DNA of 64,000 bases from Salipaludibacillus neizhouensis (GCF_002886185.1 NZ_KZ614146.1:1844930-1908929); one strand, 5' to 3'. Shown: positions 27,589 to 36,904, numbered from the stretch's first letter. Numbers and translations: made by a program. The notes: generated from the letters alone by a model not told the origin.

Positions 27589-27620
27589 TTGTATCTTATA
27601 TTCCATGAGATCAATTATTA

Positions 27621-28280
27621 CTAATTCACTATCTCACTAATTTTCTTAATATCATTGGCTATATAATCCGGTCTGACTTCCATTTCCTCAGTTGGGGCAT
27701 CTTTTCGGTTTACCCATAATGTTTTAAATCCAAAGGTTTTTGCGCCAATAATATCCCAACTATTTGATGACACAAACAGTACTTCTTCCCGGGTAAGATT
27801 GAGTTTCTTCAAAACTTGGTAATAAGATGCTGCACTTGGCTTATATTGTTTATGATCATCTACACTTATTACTTGATGAATATGTTCTGCTAGGACCGAA
27901 TTTTTGACTAACGGTTCTAACATATCTCGTGAACCATTCGAGAAAATTACCAACTGTTTGTTATTTACTTGCTCAAGAACTTTTTCTACCTCTGGATAGA
28001 CATCCAAAGATAAGTATTCTTTAAGAAGAATGCTTTCTTTCTCTTCATCAAGACTCACATCACATGCTTTACAAGCGTATCTTAATGCTTCTTTAGTTAC
28101 AGTATAAAAAGGAACATAATTTCCTGTTAGCTGCCTTAAAAATGAATACTCAATTTGCTTTTCTCTCCAAAGAACACTTATCCTTTTACCCAGGTTTGGA
28201 AAAACTATTTCACATTTTTTCTCAATGGAATAGACATTATACAGTGTTCCGTATGCATCAAATACAATTGTTTTTATCAT
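27621..28280 (-). CDS. Haloacid-dehalogenase type II family hydrolase
   Basis: The 219-residue HAD protein starts MIKTIVFDAYGTLYN (nucleophile Asp8), with FSNGSRDML (motif II), KQYKPSAASYY (motif III region) and SSNSWDIIGAKTFGFKTLWV (motif IV), as in L-2-haloacid dehalogenases (type II). A dehalogenase or phosphatase function is possible. The start is preceded by CGGAGG. It lies alone between convergent and divergent neighbours. Confidence 0.85.
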   Translation of the reverse strand: MIKTIVFDAYGTLYNVYSIEKKCEIVFPNLGKRISVLWREKQIEYSFLRQLTGNYVPFYTVTKEALRYACKACDVSLDEEKESILLKEYLSLDVYPEVEKVLEQVNNKQLVIFSNGSRDMLEPLVKNSVLAEHIHQVISVDDHKQYKPSAASYYQVLKKLNLTREEVLFVSSNSWDIIGAKTFGFKTLWVNRKDAPTEEMEVRPDYIANDIKKISEIVN

Positions 28281-28660
28281 AGGTAAATAACCTCCGATAA
28301 TTAATTATGGCTGAAATCCTATATACTATTGTTTTAATAAGAATAGGGACACACTTGCATTCGCGGCAAGCAGAGTCTTCCCACTAACAATACTTTACCT
28401 CTTCTACAACTGCTAGTCTCTACAGAGCCATTGCCTTTAGCTTCTTCAAATTGCTCTCGATTTACGAAATCGTTCGATCTTTGACCCAATCATAGTGCAA
28501 ATGGATGAAAAAGTGAAGAAAACTTGTCTAACTTTTTTTCCGGTGTATGATAGCTTACATTCATAATTGTTTATTATCCTGTACTTTAGGTAATAGCAAG
28601 CTAATGAGACAGTGCACGGGTAAACTTGAAAATGGGCACTCTTATTGAAAGGATGAGTGT
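28281..28660. other. Intergenic with repeat remnant and regulatory site
   Basis: The block at about 28350-28460 is similar to the eroded repeat remnant near 26983 (CATTGCCTTTAGCTTCTTCA). A GTATGATAGCTTAC sequence at 28545-28558 matches the palindromes in the 43-45 kb stress patch. No small gene found. Confidence 0.4.
28545..28558. promoter_or_regulatory. Candidate operator, third copy of the GTAAGnTAGCTTAC element
   Basis: GTATGATAGCTTAC differs by one base from the core at 44737-44750 and shares the 13-mer GATAGCTTACATT with it. It lies about 100 bases before the FAD oxidoreductase gene. Interpretation as an operator is inference. Confidence 0.4.
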
Positions 28661-29746
28661 ATGAAAAGAATCCTATTAGTAGGTGGCGGCCATGTTCACC
28701 TTTATTTTATGAAACAACTTATTAATAATCCTATCAAGTCCATAGAAATCTTTTTAGTTTCGCCTAGTACATATCACTATTACTCTGGAATGTTCTCAGG
28801 ATTCGCTGAGGGATTATATTATGCTGAAGAGATTCGAATTAACTTAGAGAAAATCTCCGAAAGAGCCAACGTACGATTTATCAGAGATTCCATTATTAAA
28901 CTCGCTCCAAACGAGAACTCTGTAACCACTAAAAATGGTGAATTGATAAAGTATGATGTCGTATCTTTTGATATAGGATCAGAAACATTAGGGAATGATC
29001 ACCCTGACTTTCAAACTCATGCAAGGTTCATTAAACCGAATCATCGATTTACGCGAACGATTGAAGCAGTAAGATCAGCTTCTAAACCAGTAATTGTAGG
29101 TGGCGGCGCTGCTGGCAGTGAAATAAGTCTGGCTATTCAAGCGTGGAGGAACAAACAAGGACTGGAAACACCTGTTTCTATTATAACCACTTCAAATCTA
29201 TTAGAGAGTGAAGGCAAAAATGCTTCAAATAAACTTCATACATACATGAAGGCTACTCCAGTTAAACGATACACACATGTAAAAATTAACAGTATGGATA
29301 CACGTTTTATTTATCTGAACAACAACGACAAAGTTGAATATGACAAAATAATCTTACTGACAGGTGCTAAAGCATCAAACATTTTTAAAGAAAGTGATCT
29401 TCGAACCGACGAAAGAGGTTTTTTAGCAGTCCAAAATTCATTACAGTCTCGAGAATACGCAAACATTTTTGGAGCAGGTGACTGTGTAACTTTATTAGAC
29501 CATCCCTTTTTACCTAAAAATGGCGTTTATGCGGTTAGGCAAGCTCCCGTTCTGTATAAAAATGTACTTCGTTTTATAAAAGGGCAAAAACTAGATGATT
29601 TCATCCCTAATGATAAATTTCTGTCGATTTTATCATTAGGGAATAAACGCGGTCTCCTTTTGTACGGTAAAAAAGTGATTGCAGGAAGATTCCCCTGGCG
29701 ATTAAAAAACTATATCGATAAGAAATACATGGCCAGTTTCAAATAG
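28661..29746 (+). CDS. SelD-like FAD-dependent NAD(P)H oxidoreductase
   Basis: The 361-residue protein starts MKRILLVGGGHVHLYFMKQL, an FAD-binding GGGHVH variant typical of the pyridine-nucleotide-disulfide-oxidoreductase domain fused to SelD in other bacteria. The second nucleotide site is VIVGGGAAGSEISLAIQ, and GAGDCVTL is the C-terminal FAD motif. It has no active-site disulfide, so it resembles NDH-2-type dehydrogenases. It precedes the ABC operon by 180 bases in the same direction. Confidence 0.78.
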   Translation: MKRILLVGGGHVHLYFMKQLINNPIKSIEIFLVSPSTYHYYSGMFSGFAEGLYYAEEIRINLEKISERANVRFIRDSIIKLAPNENSVTTKNGELIKYDVVSFDIGSETLGNDHPDFQTHARFIKPNHRFTRTIEAVRSASKPVIVGGGAAGSEISLAIQAWRNKQGLETPVSIITTSNLLESEGKNASNKLHTYMKATPVKRYTHVKINSMDTRFIYLNNNDKVEYDKIILLTGAKASNIFKESDLRTDERGFLAVQNSLQSREYANIFGAGDCVTLLDHPFLPKNGVYAVRQAPVLYKNVLRFIKGQKLDDFIPNDKFLSILSLGNKRGLLLYGKKVIAGRFPWRLKNYIDKKYMASFK

Positions 29747-29766
29747 ACAGAGAAGTACATTATATC

Positions 29767-29826
29767 TGAAGCATTGCCCGCGGAAAGCGTTCGCCTGGAG
29801 CGAATTCGAGCACCTCTGTTCGAAAG
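29767..29826. repeat. Interspersed repeat, partial copy
   Basis: Sixty bases match the 3' part of the repeat at 2911-2970 (TGAAGCATTGCCCGCGGAAA and the end TTCGAGCACCTCTGTTC), with few differences. The 5' part is missing. It sits between the FAD oxidoreductase gene and the ABC operon. Confidence 0.75.
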
Positions 29827-29928
29827 CATAAAATTATCTCTAAAAATCATGTTTTTTAAAAATTCTTATCTTGTGACAAAGACAATCTAAAAAGTTACTA
29901 TTTAAGGTATAAGAAAGGGGTAAATTTT

Positions 29929-31191
29929 TTGTTTAAATACATAAGATTGGAAACGAAGAATATTGCATACTTGTTTCCGTTTATTGTCATTTTACTATCT
30001 GCTTGCAGCAACAGCACCGATAACACCGCAGTTGACGAAGAAATACTTCTAAAAGAGTGGGATTCCTATAAGGAAAATGCTTCTGAGAGTGAAGTTAGCA
30101 TTTTTATGTGGGGTGGAGATGAAGGAATTAATGCTTATATGGATGAATTTGTTTCCCCTGAATTAAAAGAAAAACATAACATTACGCTTAATAGAGTAGC
30201 GATGGATACGAATGAAATATTACAAAAACTAATGAATGAAAAGCGTGCAAATCAAGAAGAAGGGACGATCGATATAATATGGATTAACGGCGAGAACTTT
30301 TTGAATGCAAAAGAAAATGATTTATTGTTTGGACCTTTTACGGAAGTTCTGCCAAATTACCAGGAATATGTTGATACAGAGAGTTTAGACATTTTATATG
30401 ACTTCGGCACGGAGGTAGAAGGTTTAGAAGCTCCATGGGGAAGTGTCCAATTTGTCTTTCAATATGACTCCGCAAAAGTTTCAGATCCTCCTAAGTCTTT
30501 TGAAGAACTATCAACTTGGGTGAAAGAAAACCCTGGAAAATTTGTATATCCGGAGCCTAGTGATTTTACAGGAAATGCTTTTTTACAACATCTGCTATAT
30601 GACCAAATAGGCGGTCCCGATAAGCTTTTAGAAAATGGATTCGATGAAGAATTTGTTACGAACAATACAGATGGAATGTGGGAGTATTTAAGAGACATTG
30701 AACCTTTTCTATGGCGAGATGGGGAGACATATCCTGCCTCATTAACAGAGCTTGACCGTTTGTACAGCCAGGGAGAAATATGGATGACAATGGGTTATAA
30801 CGAAGCTCGAGCGGAAAGTTTCATAAACGATGGAACTTTCCCTGAAAGTACGAAATCATTTGTACTTGATTCAGGTTCTATTGGTAATACACACTTTTTA
30901 GCGATTCCATATAACTCGCCAAATAAAGAAGGAGCTCTCGTAGCAATTAATGAATTACTCTCCCCAGAGGCTCAAATGACCAAATATGACACAACATATT
31001 GGGGAGAAAGCATGGGTATTGATCCAGAAAAGCTTTCTAATGACAACAAAGAAAAATTAGCTGCAATGGAACGTGGCGGTTCTGTTTTACCGGCAAATGA
31101 ATTAAACGAAGCATTCCTTCCAGAAGTGGATACACAATATGGAGGGTGGATAAGAGAGAAGTGGTTGAATGAAGTGGTTCAAACAGACTAA
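29929..31191 (+). CDS. YnjB-like ABC substrate-binding lipoprotein
   Basis: The 420-residue protein begins with a TTG start (behind AAAGGGG). Its lipoprotein signal ends LLSACSN. The mature part (VSIFMWGGDEGINAYMDEFV, then EAPWGSVQFVFQYDS and LAIPYNSPNKEGAL) resembles the extracellular binding protein family of E. coli YnjB. The ligand is unknown. It is the first gene of a seven-gene operon and overlaps the permease gene by 23 bases. Confidence 0.8.
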   Translation: MFKYIRLETKNIAYLFPFIVILLSACSNSTDNTAVDEEILLKEWDSYKENASESEVSIFMWGGDEGINAYMDEFVSPELKEKHNITLNRVAMDTNEILQKLMNEKRANQEEGTIDIIWINGENFLNAKENDLLFGPFTEVLPNYQEYVDTESLDILYDFGTEVEGLEAPWGSVQFVFQYDSAKVSDPPKSFEELSTWVKENPGKFVYPEPSDFTGNAFLQHLLYDQIGGPDKLLENGFDEEFVTNNTDGMWEYLRDIEPFLWRDGETYPASLTELDRLYSQGEIWMTMGYNEARAESFINDGTFPESTKSFVLDSGSIGNTHFLAIPYNSPNKEGALVAINELLSPEAQMTKYDTTYWGESMGIDPEKLSNDNKEKLAAMERGGSVLPANELNEAFLPEVDTQYGGWIREKWLNEVVQTD

Positions 31192-32032
31192 ATATGTGTG
31201 GCCACTGGTCCCAGCTGTACTTTTTGTTTTTATCTTTGTAGGATACGCAATCATGATGGCATTGCTTGAAAGCATTACTATTAATGGACAATGGACACTA
31301 GATGCCTATAAGCAATTACTTGAAAACCAGTCATTTCGTGATTCTATTTTATTTAGTTTGAAGGTAACACTTACATCAACTTTTATCTCGCTGTTTATAG
31401 GAGTAGTCATTACACGCTGGATGTATTATTATTTACGCAATTATTGGGTGAAAGTGCTTATCTGGATTCCTATGCTCTTTCCTCACTTTGTCTGGGGATA
31501 CATCGTTATCCTTTTATTTTCACAATCCGGTTGGTTTTCAGGCTTATTATACGAATTGGGACTCTTAGAAGACTTTACTCATTTTCCAGTCCTAACTCAG
31601 GATCAGCATGGTATTGGCATTATATCTACGTATATTTTCAAGGAAGTTCCTTTCGTGATTCTAATCATTCTTCCTGTCTATATTCAAATGAATCACCAGT
31701 ACAAGCACGTCGTCCAAACGTTAGGCGGTTCTAAATGGGAGATATTTAAAACAGTGGAATGGCCAACTATTTTCCCGGTACTTAGCGAAGCAGGAATTAT
31801 TATTTTTGCATTCGTGTTATCTGCCTTTGAAGTTCCTTTTCTATTAGGAGCGACTTATCCTAAAATGGTTTCTATTCTATCTTATGATTGGTTCTTTCAA
31901 GGGGATTGGAGTCAACGTCCTATGGCTTTTGCTGCAATGATTATCGTTACTAGTATCATAGTAATTTGTTCTATAGTACTTTTTTCCATGACAAATCGTT
32001 TAAGAATACGTGTATCGAAAGGTGAGAGGTAG
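31169..32032 (+). CDS. ABC transporter permease, YnjC N-half-like
   Basis: The 287-residue permease has six spans and an EAA-type loop around VVQTLGGSKWEIFKTVEWPTIFPV (quoted in parts: LGGSKWEIFKTVEWPTIF). In E. coli YnjC the two permease halves are one protein; here they are split into two genes. It overlaps the lipoprotein gene by 23 bases. Confidence 0.82.
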   Translation: MKWFKQTKYVWPLVPAVLFVFIFVGYAIMMALLESITINGQWTLDAYKQLLENQSFRDSILFSLKVTLTSTFISLFIGVVITRWMYYYLRNYWVKVLIWIPMLFPHFVWGYIVILLFSQSGWFSGLLYELGLLEDFTHFPVLTQDQHGIGIISTYIFKEVPFVILIILPVYIQMNHQYKHVVQTLGGSKWEIFKTVEWPTIFPVLSEAGIIIFAFVLSAFEVPFLLGATYPKMVSILSYDWFFQGDWSQRPMAFAAMIIVTSIIVICSIVLFSMTNRLRIRVSKGER

Positions 32033-32033
32033 G

Positions 32034-32837
32034 ATGAAAAACAGACATTATTCCTTTCTCTTCTCAATCATTGGCTTACTAGTTTTTTTCCCCGTCGCCT
32101 TTCTTATCGTTACTAGTTTTGCTTTACAATGGACTTGGCCACAAATCCTTCCTACTGAATGGAGTACAATAGGTTGGAATGCATTAATAGAAGAACCCAA
32201 ATTATTTCTTGCGCTAAGAACATCTATTGGCATTGGTGCAATCGTTGTTTTTATAAATTTAGCAATCGGGTTTCCCGCTGCGAAAGTTTTAGCATTTCAG
32301 TCATTTAAAGGGAAAAGCTTTATTGAAGCCTTTCTACTAATGCCGATTCTTATCCCTGGTTTGGCAGTTGCCATGGGACTGCATTTAACAATGATACGTA
32401 TAGGAGTTGCAGATCACTGGGCGGGGGTAGCGCTTGTTCATCTCGTACCAACAATTCCTTACACGATAAAAATATTTAGATCGGGGTTTGAACGTGTTGG
32501 GTCGTTTTATGAATTACAAGCTCTTAGTTTAGGGGCATCGCAAAAAGAAGTATTTACTAGTATTTATCTTCCACAACTTATTACTAGCATTCGCAGTGCT
32601 ACTTTCCTGATATTCGTAATCTCTTTAAGTCAATATGCTTTAACGGCAATAATCGGTGGAGGAAACGTGGTGACGTTAGCGATGATTTACTTTCCTTATT
32701 TATCTTCTGTAAATAATGCTGTTATTGCAAGCTTTTCTTTGTTATTTGCTGGTATACCACTCTTGTTTATTTTAATTATTGAAATTGTTATTCGTATGTT
32801 TATACCATATCGGAGCTTAACTAACACACAACAATAA
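32034..32837 (+). CDS. ABC transporter permease, YnjC C-half-like
   Basis: The 267-residue permease has six spans and the loop LQALSLGASQKEVFTSIYLP. The ATG at 32034 follows GAGAGGTAGG directly after the upstream stop; an in-frame start at 32010 would overlap. It pairs with the upstream permease. Confidence 0.82.
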   Translation: MKNRHYSFLFSIIGLLVFFPVAFLIVTSFALQWTWPQILPTEWSTIGWNALIEEPKLFLALRTSIGIGAIVVFINLAIGFPAAKVLAFQSFKGKSFIEAFLLMPILIPGLAVAMGLHLTMIRIGVADHWAGVALVHLVPTIPYTIKIFRSGFERVGSFYELQALSLGASQKEVFTSIYLPQLITSIRSATFLIFVISLSQYALTAIIGGGNVVTLAMIYFPYLSSVNNAVIASFSLLFAGIPLLFILIIEIVIRMFIPYRSLTNTQQ

Positions 32838-32847
32838 GAGGTGCAGC

Positions 32848-33813
32848 ATGTCTTATATTACATTTACAAACTTGACGAAATCTTATTCAGAGGATGTTAT
32901 TATCGATCATCTCTCCTTTTCCATTGAAAAAGGAGAAACACTATGTATCGTTGGTCCTTCAGGGGCAGGGAAATCCACATTATTAAGAGGGATCGCAGGA
33001 CTTGAGGATTTTTCATCAGGAAACGTATTTTTAGAGGATAAAGACATTACCCGCTTTTCGGCAAAACAACGTCCTTTTGTCTTAATGTTCCAGCAACCTC
33101 TTTTATTCCCACATATGACAGTATTCGAAAATACTATTTATGGTTTAAAGTTCACTGCTTTAAGCAAAAAGGAAATCGCACAAAAAGGAAAGGAATTCCT
33201 TGAAAGGATTGGTCTTTTATCCTATCGTCAAGCATTTCCTCATGAATTATCAGGTGGACAGCAGCAACGTGTTTCTCTAGCAAGAGCTTTGATTACGCAA
33301 CCTCAGTTACTGCTGCTTGATGAACCATTCAGTCACCTGGATCAAACGTTGAGAAAAGAAATGCGGTACTGGGTAAAGGAAATGCTTCGGGAACATAGGA
33401 CCACAGCCATTTTTATTACTCACGACATTGATGAGGCAATGGAAATCGGGGACCGAATTGCTCTATTCGAAAATAAGAAAATCCAGCAAATGGGAAAACC
33501 TGAAGACCTATACGAATACCCGAAAAATCTTTTAGTTGCCAAATTTCTTTCTGAAGGACTAATTATAGAAGGGACTAAATTCATTCATGCTAATCATTTA
33601 GCTGTTCAAGGAGACCCCACTAATTTAATTAAGTATTGGAAAGCTTTCGTACAATCTGTTTCTTTTAAATTTGGTAAAAAAGTTTTTTTCCTGGATATTC
33701 CGCAACTGAACCAGCAAATCTCTTTACAGATTGATGATGACTTACAATTGTTCGAAGAAATTAGTATTGGTGTAACAGATTTATCTCATATTGTCACCTT
33801 TGGAGAGGAATGA
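32848..33813 (+). CDS. ABC transporter ATPase, YnjD-like
   Basis: The 321-residue ATPase has Walker A GPSGAGKST, Q-loop VLMFQQPLLFP, signature LSGGQQQRV, Walker B LLLLDEPFSHLDQ and switch THDIDEA. A C-terminal region of about 95 residues is unlike the TOBE domain of MalK types. It drives the importer encoded upstream and overlaps the next gene by ATGA. Confidence 0.85.
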   Translation: MSYITFTNLTKSYSEDVIIDHLSFSIEKGETLCIVGPSGAGKSTLLRGIAGLEDFSSGNVFLEDKDITRFSAKQRPFVLMFQQPLLFPHMTVFENTIYGLKFTALSKKEIAQKGKEFLERIGLLSYRQAFPHELSGGQQQRVSLARALITQPQLLLLDEPFSHLDQTLRKEMRYWVKEMLREHRTTAIFITHDIDEAMEIGDRIALFENKKIQQMGKPEDLYEYPKNLLVAKFLSEGLIIEGTKFIHANHLAVQGDPTNLIKYWKAFVQSVSFKFGKKVFFLDIPQLNQQISLQIDDDLQLFEEISIGVTDLSHIVTFGEE

Positions 33814-34442
33814 TTGGTTTGCAAATCAAATCATTTATAAAATGGAGCCTTGTTCTATTTGTTATATTACTCCTTTTATTTTTCAACTATCGTTACTTAA
33901 ATATCAAACCAATTGAAATAAGAGAATGGATATTGAGCTTTGGTATCTTAGCTCCATTATTTTATATTATTGTTTATACGTTACGACCTTTGATTTTGTT
34001 TCCCGCATCCATTTTATCTTTAGCCGGTGGATTAGCTTTCGGGGCTGTATGGGGTACCATTTTAACGGTAATTGGTGCAACAGGTTCTGCAGCAGTCGCA
34101 TTTTGGGTTTCCAGAAAACTCGGGAAAAATGTAGCTAAGAAAGAGTGGAAAGGGAAGGGTGAAAAAGTTCAAGAACAACTTGAGATAAATGGTTTTATTT
34201 ATGTCATTATCGTGAGACTAATTCCGATTTTTAATTTTGATATGATCAGCTATCTGTCAGGCATATCAAGAGTGAAGTTTATCCAATTTATACTAGGTAC
34301 AGCGCTAGGAATTATTCCTGGAACATTCGCTTATAACTTTTTAGGGTCCAGTCTCGTGGAACCTAGACTTGAGACTATTTTGCTGGCCGTCGGTTTGTTT
34401 CTAGTCATTTCTACCTTCCCACTGCTGTTCAATCAAAAATAA
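33810..34442 (+). CDS. TVP38/TMEM64 (DedA-like) membrane protein
   Basis: The 210-residue protein has five to six spans and the family block LAGGLAFGAVWGTILTVIGA, then GSAAVAFWVSRKLGK and IVRLIPIFNFDMISYLSGIS. Members of this DedA-superfamily are linked to phospholipid scrambling or flippase functions. It overlaps the ATPase gene by 4 bases (ATGA), so it is a true operon member. Confidence 0.85.
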   Translation: MIGLQIKSFIKWSLVLFVILLLLFFNYRYLNIKPIEIREWILSFGILAPLFYIIVYTLRPLILFPASILSLAGGLAFGAVWGTILTVIGATGSAAVAFWVSRKLGKNVAKKEWKGKGEKVQEQLEINGFIYVIIVRLIPIFNFDMISYLSGISRVKFIQFILGTALGIIPGTFAYNFLGSSLVEPRLETILLAVGLFLVISTFPLLFNQK

Positions 34443-34479
34443 AGAAATAAGTTCGGTTTCAAAAGAAAGGAGCGTTAAG

Positions 34480-35070
34480 ATGCTCGATACACACGCAAGA
34501 AAATATGTACAACCCATTATTGATAAAACAGCTACGCTTTGTGTGCAGGGAGGTCTCTCAGCAAATCAAGTGACCGTCATTTCCTTTCTGATTGGTTCAT
34601 CTTCCGGAGTATTTTTTTATTTTGACCATCTGTTTTTTTCGGTATTTTCGCTTTGGCTATCAGGATTTCTAGACGCAGTCGATGGCTCTATTGCGAGGCA
34701 AACAAGAACGCAGTCGTCCTGGGGAACAGTCATGGATGTGACATTTGATCGTCTTGTGGAAATTAGTGTGATATTAGGGATAGCATTTCGCTTCCCAGAA
34801 TTACAATGGGCCCTGTTAATATTGTCGGTATCGATTATTTTTTCTATGACGGTATTTCTAACAGTAGGTGCCGTATCGGACAAACAAGGAATAAAGTCGT
34901 TTTATTATCAAGCAGGACTTGCTGAAAGAACAGAAGGTTTTATCCTTTTAACTTTGATGATGGTCGCTGGTGATTACAGATTGCTCTTTACGCTTATCTT
35001 CTTTGCCGTTGAAACATTTACGGGGATACAACGCTTTCTAGAGGCTAAGAAAATATTAAATGAAGGATGA
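34480..35070 (+). CDS. CDP-alcohol phosphatidyltransferase
   Basis: The 196-residue integral membrane enzyme has the full catalytic motif D(x)2DG(x)2AR(x)8G(x)3D(x)3D: LDAVDGSIARQTRTQSSWG followed by TVMDVTFDR. It transfers a phosphatidyl group from a CDP-linked lipid to an alcohol, which is not defined here (glycerol 3-phosphate, inositol phosphate and others are known). E. coli YnjF, beside ynjBCD, is the same family. It is followed by a 4-base overlap or a GTG start of the oxidoreductase. Confidence 0.88.
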   Translation: MLDTHARKYVQPIIDKTATLCVQGGLSANQVTVISFLIGSSSGVFFYFDHLFFSVFSLWLSGFLDAVDGSIARQTRTQSSWGTVMDVTFDRLVEISVILGIAFRFPELQWALLILSVSIIFSMTVFLTVGAVSDKQGIKSFYYQAGLAERTEGFILLTLMMVAGDYRLLFTLIFFAVETFTGIQRFLEAKKILNEG

Positions 35071-35075
35071 TTATA

Positions 35076-36503
35076 GTGGAAAAATATGATCTTATCGTTT
35101 TAGGTGGAGGCGCCGCTGGTTTAACCGTTGCCTCTGGAGCGAGTTCACTTGGTGCAAAAGTAGCTCTAGTCGAAAAAAACGAACAACCTGGAGGAGATTG
35201 CCTTCATGTTGGATGTATTCCTTCAAAAGCATTGATTGAAATTGCTAATACCATTTATTCGAGTAAAAATACGGAACAATATGGCATGACATCGAGTGGG
35301 GAAGTCAACATGAAACAAATCAATTCCCGGGTACATGAATCGATTGCCCACATTCAAAAGCATGATGATGCCGATCGGTTCCGCGACTTAGGAATCGATG
35401 TATACATAGGATCAGGAGCTTTTTTATCCAAAAATGAGATCATTATTGATGGTAAGGAACGTATATTTGGAAAGAGAATTGTCATTGCTACTGGAACTCG
35501 TCCCCTTATTCCTCCTATTGAAGGTCTTAAAGAAAGTGGATTTCTAACGAATGAAATGGTTTTTGACCTGGAGGAACTTCCTAATCGTATTGTATTTATA
35601 GGCGGTGGACCAACCGGAGTCGAGCTTGCTCAAGCTTTTTCAAGACTAGGAAGCAAGGTCACAATTATTGAACGGTCTTCTTCCATATTTAAACAAGAAG
35701 ATAAGGAGATTAGAGAAAACGTCCAAATAGAATTAGAGAAAGAAGTTTCTTTTGTATTTAATGCTTCCGTAACCAATGTACACTCTAGTCATGGGGAAAA
35801 AATAGTAACGATTCAAAAGAAAGATAAATCGACGGAGGAGCTAACGACAGACGAGATATTCCTAGCTACAGGCAGAACTCCCAACTCGGATAAACTAGAT
35901 TTAGATAACGCAGGCGTGAAGCAAACAGATTCAGGTCATATATCAGTTAACAACAAGCTTCAGACAAATATCCCATCGATTTATGCTATAGGTGACGTTA
36001 ATGGCACATTACCTTTTACTCATATTGCCGGGATGGAAGGAAAACTTATCGTTCAAAATGCGGTTTTAGGACTCAGAAGAAAAGTTGATTACACGAATGC
36101 TCCTTGGGTCATCTATACGAATCCGGAAGTGTTTCACCTCGGTAACACGGAAGAGGAACTGCAAGAAAAAAAGTTGAAGTATGATGTTTTCAAAGTGTCG
36201 CTAGCTAATGTAGATCGTTTTGTCGCTGACCATAAAACGGAAGGACTGGTTAAAATACTTACGAATAAACGGGGCTATATATTAGGTGCTCATGCAACTG
36301 GTAAGGGAGCTGGGGACTTTATGCAAGAGGTTATATTTGCTAAACAGTATAAAAAAAAGATAGGGGATTTATCCCAAGTCATACACCCATATCCCAATCA
36401 TGCTGCGGCAGTTCAAAGTACAGCCGATTTATATTGGCGAAAAAAACTGTTTGAAGGTTCGTTGCCAAAGGTGATAAAGAAATATATTAAATGGTTTAGG
36501 TGA
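35076..36503 (+). CDS. Mercuric-reductase-like FAD disulfide oxidoreductase
   Basis: The 475-residue flavoenzyme has GGGAAGLTVASG at the N-terminus, the redox-active disulfide GGDCLHVGCIPSK (Cys42, Cys47), NAD site VFIGGGPTGVELAQAFSRLG and, at the C-terminal dimer interface, IHPYPNHAAAVQ. The usual HPT-type histidine site is His in IHPYPN. No Cys pair at the C-terminus and no N-terminal MerA HMA domain, so mercury reduction is unlikely. The GTG at 35076 has AAGGA 8 bases upstream; ATG 35067 is the alternative. It is the last gene of the operon. Confidence 0.85.
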   Translation: MEKYDLIVLGGGAAGLTVASGASSLGAKVALVEKNEQPGGDCLHVGCIPSKALIEIANTIYSSKNTEQYGMTSSGEVNMKQINSRVHESIAHIQKHDDADRFRDLGIDVYIGSGAFLSKNEIIIDGKERIFGKRIVIATGTRPLIPPIEGLKESGFLTNEMVFDLEELPNRIVFIGGGPTGVELAQAFSRLGSKVTIIERSSSIFKQEDKEIRENVQIELEKEVSFVFNASVTNVHSSHGEKIVTIQKKDKSTEELTTDEIFLATGRTPNSDKLDLDNAGVKQTDSGHISVNNKLQTNIPSIYAIGDVNGTLPFTHIAGMEGKLIVQNAVLGLRRKVDYTNAPWVIYTNPEVFHLGNTEEELQEKKLKYDVFKVSLANVDRFVADHKTEGLVKILTNKRGYILGAHATGKGAGDFMQEVIFAKQYKKKIGDLSQVIHPYPNHAAAVQSTADLYWRKKLFEGSLPKVIKKYIKWFR

Positions 36504-36544
36504 AATGCTAGGAGGAGCCTCACCGAGCGTTAACCGAAAGCGAA

Positions 36545-36599
36545 CGGTACAAGAAAACACAGAAGACTTATTATTAGTCTTCTGTGTTTTCTTGTACCG
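36545..36599. terminator. Perfect 24-bp stem-loop, end of operon
   Basis: Left arm 36545-36568 and right arm 36576-36599 are perfect inverse complements (24 bp) with a 7-base loop (TATTATT). The right arm contains TGTTTTCTTG, a U-rich run, but none follows the stem, so termination is by inference. Unusually long and exact. Confidence 0.7.
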
Positions 36600-36673
36600 G
36601 AACTTCGTCATAGGACATCTGTGAACTGCATATTAAGATAATGGCGTTCTATAAATTGAAGGAGGGGTGATCC

Positions 36674-36904
36674 GTGAAAGATTTTACAACGAGAAAAGTA
36701 TATTATCCCTATGTGAGTCCTTTTGATCCTTGCCCACCAATTACGGAAAAGGTGTATTCCACACCTGCTCAGCTTTATTTAGGATTTCAACCAGAAAATT
36801 TACAGCAGTTCACACCACAAGAAGCTCTTTATGCCGGTACTTTATGGAAAGTGTTTTATGACCCTTATTACGGATGGTATGAAAAAGGGAGGGAAGATCA
36901 ATGA
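36674..36904 (+). CDS. cotJA: Spore coat protein CotJA
   Basis: The 76-residue protein starts YVSPFDPCPPITEKVYSTPAQLYLGFQPEN (residues 15-44) and ends YDPYYGWYEKGREDQ, matching CotJA. GTG start behind GGAGGGGTGATCC. First gene of the cotJ operon; in Bacillus the operon is sigma-E-controlled, and a CATATTAA element near 36637 could be its -10. Function: coat protein expressed in the mother cell. Confidence 0.88.
   Translation: MKDFTTRKVYYPYVSPFDPCPPITEKVYSTPAQLYLGFQPENLQQFTPQEALYAGTLWKVFYDPYYGWYEKGREDQ

Noticed and set aside
35076-36503. Mercury resistance
   Set aside because: The disulfide oxidoreductase resembles MerA, but it lacks the N-terminal metal domain and the C-terminal Cys pair, and there are no merR/merT-type neighbours.
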